Assembly (NCBI GenBank): GCA_010093605.1
Contig: MU004199.1
Location: 1,247,609-1,311,608, forward strand
Direction: 5' to 3'
From: Lophium mytilinum
Taxonomy: Eukaryota; Ascomycota; Dothideomycetes; Mytilinidiales; Mytilinidiaceae
DNA: 64,000 nt
Shown here: positions 11,501 to 22,734 of the stretch, one piece after another
How the letters are laid out: every line of letters begins with the position of its first letter
How positions within the stretch are numbered: the stretch's first letter is position 1
The notes under the pieces: model-generated
Told to the model about the DNA's origin: nothing
Database searches by the model: none
Seen by the model: only the letters and a program-made list of their open reading frames with translations
Program-made: the position numbers and the translations under genes

Positions 11501-14130
11501 TAGTGCTCTATTCGTTTCCTATCGAACCCCACTTGGCATCAGTTTCGTTACCCTAAGCATGGCCGAGAAGCCCGGACTCTTACGCGGCGTCTGACCCTCG
11601 CCGCTCAATCTACGCTGTCCTAGGTCAGGTAGCTCCAAGGAATGTGCGTGGAAAGGCTCATCGGAGCCGTCCAAGCGGCGAGAGGCCGACATTCGCGCCA
11701 TTTGAAGCACTCAGCCTCATTTTCCACGACCTGTAATTTGATATTTCGCTTTGCAAACAAATCCGCATTTGTATCTGCCCTCCTCAATGCTGTAATGGCA
11801 AAATAGCCCATGGACGCGTCATGGGCAAACCTTGTGGGCAAACTTCATTCGTGGCTTGTGGCGCAGCATGAAGGAAGAACGCAATGGATATTGAACTTCT
11901 CGCTCCGGTTATACGATGATCGCCTATCTTCTCCACAATCTGCATTGCCTAATCCATATGAGATGATCCTTGATCGCCGAGAACGGCAACCCTACGCTCT
12001 TCTGAAGCCGGACTACTTGCTCCAGTATCGATCACCAACCTCAACGACCACGATGTCGTCCCAAAATGCTACTTACAGCACACACAGCTATCACAATCAT
12101 CCCGAAACACCACACCCACGTCTATGAATTCCCTCATCCACACATCCCACATCGCCTTCCTCCCGCTCATAGACAAGCCCGATCCCAGGGACTTTGCCGA
12201 TCAACGCAGGTACGTGCACAACGACCACGATGTCCCTCGCACCGAGTTCTCGCCCGAGGGGCTGCTTGCGCCGTTACGGCCGGTGGTGGAGGCGATGTGT
12301 CGCAATTCAGCACTGACGCCATCGCGCATATCTTCCCCGTGTTGTAGCTCCCGTTCGGGCACTAGTGCTGGGTTCCAGAATGCGCAACTTGGCGCGGAGG
12401 GTCGGGCGATGCCGGGGTCGGGAGCCAGCGATGGCGAGACTTTTCACGCCACTCTGGGGACCACATCTAATTGTGAGGATGGGGGTTTCGGGCCTCGATC
12501 GAGCTGCTCGTTTTGGCCTTGGAAGTCGTGATACAAGCGAAAATTCGTGATGAATGGATGATTCTTGGGTCTGAGGATGGCGGACCGTGGTCGCACCACC
12601 TCAACGGCTGCCATCAGTCTGTCATTGTCACCCCCACCCGTCTTCGTAACGTTCCATCGCATCGCAACTGCTTGTCACGTCTCGATCCATCGAATTTTCT
12701 CACAGTTCGACGCTGACGCTGTGATGCTCCCCCGCGAGCGAGCGCTCCCAGGGTTCAGCTGTGCTTACCTATCCAACCACCGAAGTCCGCAGCGAAGTCT
12801 TCAAAACACCTTTCGCAACGACACCGCAACAACTCCATCGCACGCCATCAAACTCCATCCGCAGCGTCATTCTAAAAAGCAGCCGTCTCCGTATCGGCAC
12901 GCCGACGACCGAAGTCGGCGGTGAAAGCATGAAACCTGACCGATATCCTTTCTCGACGCCAGGACGCGCTTCGGAGCCGCGAGCGGTGACGCTGACACCC
13001 ATCCATCAGCCAGCATGCCCTCGCCCATCGCAGTTCGCAATGAAATGCCCAGCTAGGTAGGTAGGCGAGCGCGCTACCCACCTCATCTGCATCCACATCT
13101 GCATTCATTCTCCAAGCACTTCCTTTTCTTAGCTCGCGGGGGGTTTCGAGTTCCACGTCTTCAATCTCAGCGGAAGCGGTGTACCTGACCGCTTAAACCC
13201 TATCCACCTACCCCGTCTCGGCTGTTTCTCCTAGATCATATCTATATATCTATTCCATTATCGAGACTTCATCGTTTCAGCTTTTGCTTTTTCCGTAAAT
13301 GTCTCAATGCTACGTGGCCAATGTCTCACTACTCTCGTGCTCTTCACGTGCTCGGTTGCTGTAGGCGGGTGATCTGTTCGGGTGACTACCTCTCTATGTA
13401 GCTCTGGTAAGATAACGGGATGCGCAACAGCAGATGCTAGCTACACGCTGTGAAAGGAGCAGGGTCCAAATCGTCGGCGTCGCTAGGGCCTGCTCGTTCA
13501 AATTTCGTTTTCGCCACTTGTTTTGATCCGTATGCATGACCCTCCCCGACTGGGGCCGTAGGTAGTAGATAGCGATGCCTCATGGAGTCGCCCAGCTATC
13601 AACTAGCGTGGTGAAACATTGCTTGCTTTACGCATGATGTATGTACATAGTGCAAAAACGTGTCGAAGTCGTCATTGGCAAAGCGACACATAGCCCGTTC
13701 ACGAAACAGCAAGCATCGCATGCGTGTGTGGCAACAAGCGAGAAGAAGTCAGTTTGAGCTATAGGAAGAGTCGAGCTTTAGGCTATAAAAAGAGTTGAGT
13801 TTGTTGAGATAGGTATCAAACTAGGTAGAGTGGAGGTGATAACAAAGCCATCCACCGGAAATCTGTCCACAGGTAATCATCAATCGTTACTTCCCTTCTC
13901 AAAGGAGCTTCTCCCAGTCGGTAGAATAGCAAGTTGTGGTCTTCTTGAGACAAAAGCAGTGAAGTAGAAACCATAAAGATACCACAAGCCGTAAGTATGA
14001 ACACCTTGTTGTAATGCTCTTTCGAGTAGAGAGTCAGTCGTTCCGAGTGTCAACTCATCACCCTCTGTCCCATTGATTGGCTGTCAAAGCCTGTCACCTT
14101 TCCAAGGGTGAAGTAGTAGCTCCATGTCTG
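8545..14130. other. Long intergenic region, no convincing gene
   Basis: This 5.6-kb region has many overlapping frames of 60-278 codons on both strands (for example 8,629-9,465 plus, 9,500-10,030 plus, 10,393-10,869 minus and 12,124-12,531 plus). They overlap one another in different frames, are rich in R, S, P and H, and show no motif I can name. The left end should hold the promoter of the unknown gene at 8,544. The right end, from about 13,800, precedes the 3' end of the P450. A spliced gene with short exons could have escaped me. Confidence 0.4.
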
Positions 14131-15881
14131 CTAGTGAGAAGCTGCTGCACTCAGAAAGTCCTGGCGTTCCTTAGTGTCTTTAGCCTCAGCTTCGAGCCAA
14201 TTGGAGATGATGGCAGCCTTGCGCTCTTCGCTTCTCGGTTCGAACACCATCTCGAATGGCAGCGGCTTCGTGATAACCTCGGAGGACGTCTTCAACGAGA
14301 TGGGAATATTGGCGCCGGTAACCGGGTGCGTCTTGTGTTTGGCATTGAACGCCCATAGGAGCCCTCCGCAGAGAACGATAAGCGCATCTTGAGTGAGGGT
14401 TTGCCCGAGGCAAGTCCGAATGCCCCAACCAAAAGAGGACATTCCCTTGATCGTCGGGAATTCAGTAAGAGGCTCCTTGTAGGTTGGCCACTCCGGCTCC
14501 AGGAAGCGCTCCGGGTGGTAATTTTCAGCATCTGGGTACTTGGTCTCGTTGCGCATCATAGCCCTGAAGCAATGTTAGAGGATTCTGGAAGGGCCGTTGG
14601 TGTAACTTACCAGTCAAGTGGAAGAACTCGCGTTCCCTTCGAAATGAAGCCGCCGCGGTAGTAGTCGTCAGCTTCAAGCTCGTGCGCAACACCTGTCTGA
14701 AGTTAGTATACACTCCGTGCTCATACAAAGTTACTTACCGGCTGGCACAGGCGATCTCCATCGCATAGTCTCCTTGATACAGGCGCGAAGGACCGGAAGA
14801 TTACGATAGTCGCTGAGAGTTGGTGGCCGACCTTCACATTCGCGGTCAATCTCCTCCTGGCACTTGGCCATCCACTCCGGATGAGTGATCATTGCCGTCA
14901 AGAAGTATTGGGCGGGTCCGCCGACCGTATACACGCCCACCAACGCGAGCATGCCGATAGCAGAATGGGCCTCGAAGTCGCCCTGGAGGGGGGACTTCTC
15001 CCCGAGATCCAGATACTGTCTGGCCCAGCACGGTCGCAACTGTCCCGCTTGCCATTTCTCTCTTGCGCCGTTCAACAGATCCATCCAGAAGGTCTGTTGT
15101 ATGCCTCGTCGGACATATTCGCTTCGCTTCCAGGGGTTGAGGAGGAGAGGCAAGCGCCAGAGCGGTGTCACGAGATTTGTAAGTGGGCCATTCGGCGACA
15201 TCTGGCGAAGTAGATTCCATGCACTCAACCGCATCTCAGGGCTGGGGCTGGGATCATCGTAGGCAAGCGTGCACATAATCTTGGAATTCGCGTTCTCGAT
15301 GTGGAAGCTGAAATTGTCCGGGTCGCCAAGGAGAATGAAAAGCAGGTGCTTGTATTCGAAGTCCATGATTCCCTTGTATTGGGTGGCAGCAGCCTGCATC
15401 AAGAACGAGTGGGCCCATTTGCGCTGGCGAGCCCAGGCTTCTGCAGCTGACATTAGCACAGGTTTCGAGACTTCGCTCTGGGGAACCACTTACCGTTCCT
15501 ACCCATGAGCGGCAGATACGATAGCATACCGTGGTTGCTCTTCGAGTCGATGAGAGATGGCACGATAGGCCTGTCTGAGTATTTCTTCGACCGCTTCACG
15601 AAGAGCTCTTCTGCGATGGACTCATCCGAGATGACGACGAAGTTCCATCCGATCATTTGCGTCTTGTAGATGCCACCATACTTGTCGGCCCATTCTTTGA
15701 GCTTGAGCCAGAAACACTCAGGTGGCAGGTCGTGAATACGGCCGATGTAGGGAACCAGACCCGGGCCCGGGAACCCCCATGGATTGCTTGTCTTGTTCCA
15801 ACGACGGTATGCTTCGACAGTAGTCACGAGTGCAAAGGCACAGAGAGCCAAGGCCACTACTACGATGCTCAGGGACATCAT
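14131..15881 (-). CDS. Cytochrome P450 monooxygenase, four exons
   Basis: Exons 15,494-15,881, 14,739-15,440, 14,611-14,692 and 14,131-14,563 (complement) join through introns of 53, 46 and 47 nt, all with GTAAGT donors, to give 534 residues, a normal length for fungal P450s. Residues 2-24 form a hydrophobic membrane anchor, followed by the proline-rich hinge WGFPGPG (36-41 region). The K-helix ExxR motif is ETMR at 353-356. The haem loop FGWGIRTCLG at 435-444 carries the cysteine ligand C442. In the I-helix (about 285-312) the usual acid-threonine pair appears as Y-T (LVGVYTVGG), so the proton-relay acid seems missing. Overall pattern suggests an ER-bound oxidase of secondary metabolism or catabolism, of the O-methylsterigmatocystin-oxidoreductase type; the substrate is unknown. 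It is divergent to the FAD monooxygenase 2.5 kb away. Confidence 0.93.
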
Positions 15882-16955
15882 GCTGGGTGAGGGTTTGAGA
15901 GGAGTCGTGAGTTACGGATGAAAAGAGGACGTGATGAAAAGGTGAAAACTCTGGTGAAGGGGCTGCTCGGGTGGCGTGTGAGTGTGCCAGCTGGATGCAC
16001 CAAGCTGGCGAGAATGAACGTCAGTGATCTGCATCTCGAGGAGAGACGACGCCAGGGGAGAACATGGAAGGGACTTACTTAGGGCTGCGGATGGCAGAGG
16101 ATGGACTTGAAGACGTTGTTCAGGGGAGGCAGAAGAGGTAGGAGAAGGATGAAAGGAGACCTATGACTGACGAGGAAGCAGGAAGCCAACGGGGCCGGGG
16201 CGAGGGATGACGGTCAAGTGACGACCAGCGGTGAGCTGCGATTACCGCAAGTGCCCGCTCGAGCTCTTCGCCGCTGGAGATGATAGAGCAATCTTCAAAT
16301 GTTAGAAGGTTGAAGGAAGTCGACACCTGATCAAGGTTGGAATCTACTGTGCCAAGACGTTGGGTCGCTCTTGCCCGCTTCACCATCTTTGCAACAACCA
16401 GAAAGAATGTTGCGTGTATGATCTTGAACGGCCTGTGGACGTATCGGGGCACTCAAACGTCGCCGCGTATCTGCGGGAAGGGGTGAGGTATGATATGCAG
16501 CCTGTGCTTGGTGAAAGCTTGGAAATGGGGCAGCTGTTCTATATGGATGCTTTTCAGCTTCGTTCAGCAGGCCCCCTTAGACCTTTCCCGAAGTGCGCTC
16601 AAGGGTTTCAAGGCATCCGATGGGTTACAAGCTACTGTAAACTGACACAGTAACTATGCCCTCCGGCGACGCCCAGCATGCAATGTTTAGACGTGCTATG
16701 TGCCGCTACATGTTGGCCAGTTCTTGAGGTGATGAATCTTGCGCTCTCTGGAATTCTGGAGAGATTGAAAGCACTTCGAGCAAGTATGTCACCCCTTAGA
16801 TACGCCTAGTATCTGACTAAATGCGAGCAACCTGCTGATATTGAAAGCTGGTCTCTTAACAGTACCACTTCCATTCGCGACTAGGAGCTAGCAAGACTGG
16901 GTCTGCAAGTTCCCGATATAGGGGAACCAAACTGTAGTCGATTTAGAGATTCGAG

Positions 16956-16989
16956 CCAACGAGACTCGGGCGCCAACGAGACTCGGGCG
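16956..16989. repeat. 17-bp perfect tandem duplication
   Basis: The unit CCAACGAGACTCGGGCG occurs twice head to tail with no mismatch. It lies in non-coding DNA about 1.1 kb upstream of the P450 start. Confidence 0.9.
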
Positions 16990-17429
16990 ACATTGACGCT
17001 GATTGTTTGGATGGGAATGGTTTCAATCCTGAGACTGGGATTGAAGTGCTCCAAACAACGGTACAAAGAGACACAGTCTATGAAGTCGGAGGTCCTCTAG
17101 ACCCCTATGATTTTGGCAACAAATCGATTATGTCAAGGTCAGAAGAGTTGCGTTGAGCAAACAAACACGGTGAGAAATTTTGCGACTCTCCGACTCCCAA
17201 AGCGGTAAGCGAAATCATGTCCTACCTATCTTGCATCATTTTGCCACCACTTCTTTGGTAGGTTGGCGGAGTGAGCATGCAGGAAAAAGCCTCAACGTAG
17301 GTCTAAATGCGAGTTTTCCACTGCATGTTTATTTGCACTCCAGTCTTTACGCAATTACAACCACACCGTCCAGAGGAGCCTGCTAATTTTACTGACCGTT
17401 CAAAACGGTATAGTGGCACTCATTAAGTC

Positions 17430-17640
17430 TGGATACACTGCTTCGGCACTGCTTAGGGTCCCGCCGCAGGATTCGAAGAACTCAAAGGCGATGTCGAATT
17501 TCAAACAGTGTAATTCAGACTGCCTGTTGACTAAATGGCTGCTCAGCAGCCAGGCTACCCCTTGAATTGGTGTCGAGTAAGCAACGATGGAGCCAAGCAG
17601 TGACATATTCATGTGCCCAGGCTTATAGTCTAGTGCAAGA
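17430..17640 (+). repeat. Dispersed repeat, copy 1 (about 200 bp)
   Basis: This segment resembles 33,440-33,660 in the same orientation. Shared stretches include GGCGATGTCGA, CAGACTRCCT, TTGACTAA, GTCGAGTRAGCAA, TGGAGCCAAGCAGT and GTGTGCCCAG or its near form. Divergence is high, with small gaps. No terminal repeats or coding potential are visible, so it could be a decayed MITE or another short element. Confidence 0.6.
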
Positions 17641-17673
17641 GGGTATGTTCTTTCTTTGTGTCTTGAAAATGCA

Positions 17674-17992
17674 TTGAAGCACCTCGTGCAGTGGCAGAAG
17701 GGGATACACGATCATCACTCCATAAGATGTTGCAACGTCGTTCTCACATCTCGTAGGCATCAAACCAGTGGAATGGCATTCCTCCTCTCTCATATCAAGA
17801 TGCCGTTGTTTGACGTGACCCACGGGGTTTGCTGATTGTCCAAAACGGTTAATTTGGAACAGTCTTCCATTTGACAAAATGCCGTGAAGCACCTCAAACA
17901 GTGGCACAGAAGTGTACACAGACTACGTGTTTTGTCAATCATTTCGTCAACAATCTGTGATCAATCTTTTGACACTGTTTGAGGTGCTTCAC
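17674..17992. repeat. GAAGCACCTC repeats with a 20-bp perfect inverted repeat
   Basis: GTGAAGCACCTCAAACAGTG at 17,884-17,903 recurs as its exact reverse complement at 17,973-17,992, 69 bp apart. A third, direct copy with a few mismatches lies at 17,674-17,693, and the bases AAAATGC precede both direct copies. The set lies 410-730 bp upstream of the FAD monooxygenase start, so it may be a duplicated protein-binding site or a small mobile-element relic. Confidence 0.65.
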
Positions 17993-18319
17993 TGCGTTCA
18001 TGAAATCTGGCGAACTGGTTTACATGCTCAGTCTGTGTACAACCCAGTGCCGCTGTCCGAGGCGCCACAGCGAGTCTACTGATGCCTCCAAGCCTTGACT
18101 TTGCAATTCTGGAAATGCCTTGAAGGAACTCAGCCAGCGTCAATGACATGTAAGCATCTGGTGAAGAGTGAGTGAAAGGAGCCGAGGATCGGAGGCCTGT
18201 GATTGGTCGAGCGGTCACCTGCCCCAAATCAGAATGCAGCAGCGACGACTTTGACGACGACTTCGGTCCTACGCTCCACCTCAAACACTACCGTGTCTTC
18301 TGCAGCCTCCAACCCCATC

Positions 18320-18401
18320 AACTCACCCTCTATTCCTGCTCTCTCTACTGTCTACAAATCCTTCCAGTTTCGACCCTGAATCAAACCTCCCCATTATCAA
18401 C
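18320..18401 (+). promoter_or_regulatory. Pyrimidine-rich core promoter tract
   Basis: A CT-rich stretch with CACCCTCTATTCCTGCTCTC-like sequence precedes the start codon by about 40-80 bp. Such tracts are common just upstream of fungal transcription starts. No TATA box is evident. Confidence 0.3.
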
Positions 18402-19982
18402 ATGACCAGCCCACTCGCTGGCACCGGGTCCCTCATGGACTTCAAGCCGCTGGGATCCTATCCAAAGACCGGCATCAATGTCCTCATCGTCGGTCAGGGC
18501 TTGGCTGGATTGACTGCGGCTCTGGAGTGCGTTCGCAAGGGCCACGACGTGACTCTACTTGAGCGCAGCCCGACCTACAACTCTGCGGGTACGTTAAACC
18601 CTCTATGGCCAGTCTGGCGGCGCTAACCCGGTGCACACACAGGCGATATGTTCTTCATGGGTCTCAGCGCCACCCGTTTCCTCGAGCATTGGCCTAAGCT
18701 CATGGAGGAGTACAATTCCTTCTCCCTTAGCAACGCATGGCTGGAACTTCGCACACACACTGGCGCCGTCCTTGGCCCACCTATGCCTGTCACTAAAATC
18801 CAAGCTCCTGGCCTCAATGCTGGCGTTCCGCCAGGCAAGTTCCAGATGCGTCCTCTTATCTACCGGATGCTGGTGGATGAGGCTGAGCGAATCGGCGTCA
18901 AGACTGTCTACAACGCTCGGGTGGTCGATTACTTTGAGGACGAGAACAGTGCTGGAGCCGTCACCGAAGACGGAACTCGCTACACTGCCGACGTGGTCAT
19001 TGCTGCCGACGGCGTTGGATCCAAGTCGCAAAAGATTGTCGGTGGCCAGGTTCGGGCTCAGCCTTCCGGCAGGGCTATGTGGCGCGCTGCCTTCCCACGC
19101 GAAGTCTTGGACGAGCATCCAGAGGTCAAAGACTTCATTCCCTTAAAGGATGGCCAGCCCGTCGTCCGCACCTGGGTAGGACCCTCTACCTATGCTATGA
19201 CCGCTACTCAGGAAGACTTGATTATCTGGACCATGAATCACGATGTTACCGGCTCTGAATCTGAATCGTGGAACGACACCATTGAAGCGGAAGAGGTCGT
19301 CAAGGAGATGGACAAACTCATTGGTCCTCTCAGGTGGGCTCCGCTACTCCGGGAACTTGTCAAGTGCACGCCCTCGAAATCAATCGTCAACTTTGACCTT
19401 CTCTGGCGCGATCCACAGCCGACGTGGTCCTCAACCACTGGTCGCGTCGTGCAAATTGGTGATGCTGCGCACTCCTATCTGCCGGCCTCTGCCAGCGGAG
19501 GTACGCAAGCTATTGAGGATGCAGTCCACCTTGCCTCCTGCCTGCAGATTGGAGGCAGCAAGGAGAATGTCCCCCAGTCCGTCGACGTCCACTGCTACCT
19601 TCGGTAAGTTCAAGCCCTTTGCAGAGTAATGCGGTTATTGACCTAATGTAGCTTCATCCGCAATGCATGTGCTCAGAAGATGGGATTCGCCAACGCTGAA
19701 TTGATGCAAAATACCAAGCTGGACGAGGCCAAGATAGACCCTCAAAAAGCGCGTCCGAGGCTGGCGAAGTGGGTCTACTTTCACGATCCCGAGGCCTATG
19801 CCTACGAGAACTACGAAAAGGCCGTCTCGGGCATCAAGCAGGGTATTCCTCAGGACGAGAACCTTGAAATCGAGCCCAACTTTCCAAAGGGGTACAGATA
19901 CGATGCTTGGAGCATTGAGGACATCCAGGAGGATAAGAAGAACGGCAAGCCGCTCAATCTGGGCGCTGGAGATTGGGAGTAG
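18402..19982 (+). CDS. FAD-dependent aromatic-ring monooxygenase, three exons
   Basis: Exons 18,402-18,588, 18,643-19,603 and 19,652-19,982 join through introns of 54 and 48 nt to give 492 residues. It has the three fingerprints of the p-hydroxybenzoate/salicylate hydroxylase and zeaxanthin-epoxidase-like family: the Rossmann motif GQGLAG at 31-36 with the ribose-binding acid E54, the DG motif ADGVGSKS around 185-186, and the GD motif QIGDAAHSYLPASASGG around 335-336, which binds the FAD pyrophosphate and ribityl. It should use NAD(P)H and O2 to hydroxylate or epoxidise an aromatic or related substrate; which one cannot be read here. No signal peptide or clear membrane segment is seen, so a cytosolic enzyme is likely. 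The divergent P450 is the only other oxidative enzyme nearby. Confidence 0.93.
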
Positions 19983-20635
19983 GCCAATCTGTAGCACGAT
20001 ATCGACTGCAAATGAGCTTGTGGGTAGTGCGATCTGATTCTGGGGGTGGAGGTGGCTGGGGGGCCCACCGGGCTCTATAAGTAGCCGAAAAACCAATGAG
20101 AATTCTCTTCTATTTGAAAGGCGTGCCATGCCTCCAAGATATGATGTGCGCTTCGATAGTATCGCTACTGTGTTAGCGGCGTCAGGGGTGGCCCTATGAA
20201 GCCTTTTCAAGAAACATGAAAGTCAAGAGCAGCGGGATTCAGATCAAGTCGAAGAAAATGGCAAGTTCTCCGCCACGATTCCGCCGTGGGCAGTGGCTCA
20301 GGGGGGCGAGAGAAAGTTGATGGCTGGATGTCACAAACCAAAGCGCCCAGATTGGCTAGGTGGAATATGCAGCTTAGTCACGGGCCTATCAAGACATGGA
20401 CGGATATCCCCGAGCTGCTCAAGTGCATGTCATATTGCTCCCGACGAAGCCACGATTCCGTTCCTACAAGCATTAATAGTATCCTCATTCACCACTCTAC
20501 CCATATTTCTAGACGCGGCTTGTCTTGTGGCCACGCTCCTTCACCGCGAGTACTAACGTAGCCGGACGGCTCCTGGTACAACTTCTCCACTACACACAAC
20601 ACTCCCGTGCCACAAACACCATTTCGCGATTGAAC
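19983..20635. other. Intergenic region
   Basis: No gene seen. It holds the 3' end of the FAD monooxygenase gene and the promoter of the CUE-domain gene. A 91-codon frame at 20,286-20,561 has no recognisable features. Confidence 0.5.
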
Positions 20636-21336
20636 ATGGCGGAGCAAACAGTCAACATACCGCAGACCCTCGTCTTCGTAATCCTCTTCATTCTCGCCCT
20701 CCGGTGGTACTTCTCAAGGCCAACGCCAGGCGCCACCCCTCCAACCGGCACACGAGGAGTGGCTCCCACACTTAACCGTGGGGTTCGGATAAACCCTGTC
20801 CAGGTCGAGACTGTTGCACAGATGTTTCCAGATGCGAATCGGAGAAGCATCATGTGGGACCTGCAGCGGAATGGTGGGAATGTGACGGCGACAGTTGAGA
20901 GATTGGTAGAAGGGCGGGGACTGGACACGGTGAGTCTGGCATCTATCTCCCTGTGGCGTGTAATCACTAGGATGCCAGTATCCAAAGGCTATTGCTGTTG
21001 ACTTATGGAACTCACTGCTAATCCAATACGTGTTTGCAGCCACCCCAATCGTTCCAACCCCCCACTCTCCGCACCTCGAACCCAACATCGCGTACTGCGG
21101 CACCGCTACCAAAACCAGCGCACCCTGATCTCATAACACGTTATAATCTCTCCTCGAAAATCGGCACCGAGCCCTCATCATCATTACCACAGTCGGACGT
21201 CCCGAAGAAAGCATGGTCAGCAGATAAGAACGAGCGGCAGCAGATGCTACAGCGGCGGCGGGATGACATGATCTTAGCAGCACGGAGGAAGCTAGAAGAG
21301 AAAGAGAAGGCAATCAATTCAGAGGTGGGGTCATGA
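20636..21336 (+). CDS. CUE-domain membrane protein, possible Cue1-type ERAD factor
   Basis: Exons 20,636-20,929 and 21,040-21,336, separated by a 110-nt intron (GTGAGT donor, CTAAT branch, GCAG acceptor), give 196 residues. Residues about 8-23 (TLVFVILFILALRWYF) form one N-terminal membrane segment. A CUE ubiquitin-binding domain follows at about 55-100: VQVETVAQMFPDANRRSI carries the conserved M-F-P, and the C-terminal helix NGGNVTATVERLVEGRGL carries the usual dileucine-like end. The last 50 residues are charged and helical (KNERQQMLQRRRDDMI). The order membrane anchor, CUE, basic tail matches yeast Cue1, which recruits Ubc7 to the ER membrane for degradation of misfolded proteins, so that role is inferred. 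The start is the first ATG of the open frame just before the membrane segment. Confidence 0.87.
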
Positions 21337-22020
21337 TACTACGGATGCGCTCAAGGGTACCGGCTTAGATAGGCAAACTGGAGCATACTCATCCACGATA
21401 TATATGAAATCATAATGCTCCATTCAGAATATGTGGTTGTATTCTCTTGCTAGGCTCTGACACAATCTTCTACCTTGCACCGAGCTCAGGTTTCCCTTAC
21501 CGGCTAGGTCAAGAGCGGAAATTTTTAGTAAGTTGACCCTAGTGTTTCTCAAGTCGGCCCAGTTAGCTGATAGCTTAGGCATGATTGGTTCGTCCCCATA
21601 GACATTTCAGAAGCCATCGAGCTTCAACTACCCAGAAAATCTGGCCAATTTCAAACGCTCGTTATGTTGATTGGGCCGACTCAAAAAGTAGCGGCCAGGC
21701 GTACAAAATAACACGTCGCTCACGTCGAAGAATGCCTTTATTGTTCTCCTTTTGTCTCCATATCCTCTCTCATTGTCTTTAGTCACATATCGATTCGCTC
21801 TCTATCCTACTGTTCTAGCTTCAACACAGTCATTTGTTGTTAAAATGATATCTATTTGCACAGTTCTTGAATAATATAGTTTTTGAGCCTTCCCATCAAA
21901 GAACCTCGTATCCTTCGTTGTTGCCTCGTCTATATTCTCTTCAAACATTGCTTCACCAAACGCCCCAAGAATTGGTTTTAGATCCAACACTTCCCCAAAT
22001 TCTTCTCTAAAATAAATGTA
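21337..22020. other. Intergenic region
   Basis: No gene is recognised. A minus-strand frame of 138 codons (21,802-22,218) runs into the next locus; its codons are in exact antisense register with the cysteine-rich frame described next, so only one of the two can be real. Confidence 0.4.
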
Positions 22021-22734
22021 GCTGCACACCGTCCGGTTGTAAATCCTCGACTCCCTCCGCCGCGTAACGCCCGCTGCGACGATGGAGGCTGCTGCGGGAC
22101 GAGAGATCCGTGCACCGACCCGGAGGGAGTACGGTTCTGGTGCAGATCCTGTAAACTCGATCTTCATTGCTGGACCAATGTCTGTGAAAACTGTACTGGA
22201 AACGATCATTGTGTTCATCCCACTACAACATTCCCCATGTGCGAAATCGCCACTGCGGAAATTGAATTCGACGGCCTACAGGAGACAAAAGTAGCAGGTG
22301 CTGGCTTGGCACTAAACGTCAACAACATCTCAATTCGAACGGAACTCTTTCGCACGCTCCTCTGTGATGATTGCGAGCGCGAAGAGATGGCACTGTATAA
22401 TGAATCAATTACAAGCGGCATCCCCAATCCCTGTCCCCATAACGTTGGGACGGATTCTGCCCCTCGCGCGTAGCCTACCAGGACCGCGGCGAATCCTAAC
22501 CCAGTCCAGGACTTGTGCACCTGCTACAACAGCATGTTTCAAGCCGCCACAAACGCTGATATTGGACTTTGCGCGGAGCACCGCCGAGTGCAGTGGACTT
22601 TACGGAGGCGTCGAAGAGATTTCGGGCGTACTTACCTTCACGGAATCAAACGGACGCCGGAGCGCGGCATCGGACGGGCGCATCAAAGAGGTAAATTCCG
22701 TAGGTTGGCTCGTCGTGGCCTGCCTCGGGACTAG
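22021..22734 (+). CDS. Cysteine-rich protein fragment, possibly spliced, unknown function
   Basis: One plus-strand frame from 22,021 to about 22,455 has about 12 cysteines within 60 residues: CDDGGCCGTRDPC, WCRSCKLDLHCW, CENCTGNDHC and FPMCE. It continues with LLCDDCEREEMALYNES and PNPCPHN. A second piece from about 22,510, behind CTAACCCAGTCCAG, reads DLCTCYNSMFQAA and LCAEHRRVQW. The run C-x2-C, E-x2-LY, PCPHN and LC-x2-HR-x3-W looks like a zinc-binding or disulphide-rich fungal protein. No ATG precedes the first piece in frame and the donor for the intron is weak (GTTGGG), so an upstream exon is missing, or this is a decayed gene. The antisense frame is also open, which weakens the call. 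I assign no function. Confidence 0.35.

Larger units (their letters stand above)
15882..18401. other. Divergent intergenic region between P450 and FAD monooxygenase
   Basis: This 2.5-kb stretch separates two divergently read oxidative enzymes, so it contains both promoters. I see no gene. It contains a 17-bp tandem duplication, one copy of a dispersed repeat of about 200 bp and a set of repeated GAAGCACCTC elements including a 20-bp perfect inverted repeat; these are listed separately. A CT-rich tract lies just before the monooxygenase start. Confidence 0.6.

Noticed and set aside
12064-12531. Plus-strand frames with LPLIDKPDPRDFADQRR-like text
   Set aside because: Locally protein-like, but no start, intron or domain could be supported and the continuation is low complexity.
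14131-21336. Secondary-metabolite gene cluster around the P450 and FAD monooxygenase
   Set aside because: No backbone synthase, transporter or pathway regulator is adjacent; the next genes are a CUE-domain protein and a ribosomal protein.
21802-22520. Two minus-strand frames (138 and 101 codons) with protein-like stretches
   Set aside because: The left one lies in exact antisense register to the cysteine-rich plus-strand frame; its opening codons are not ATG and no signal or domain is visible. It remains the main alternative to the plus-strand call.
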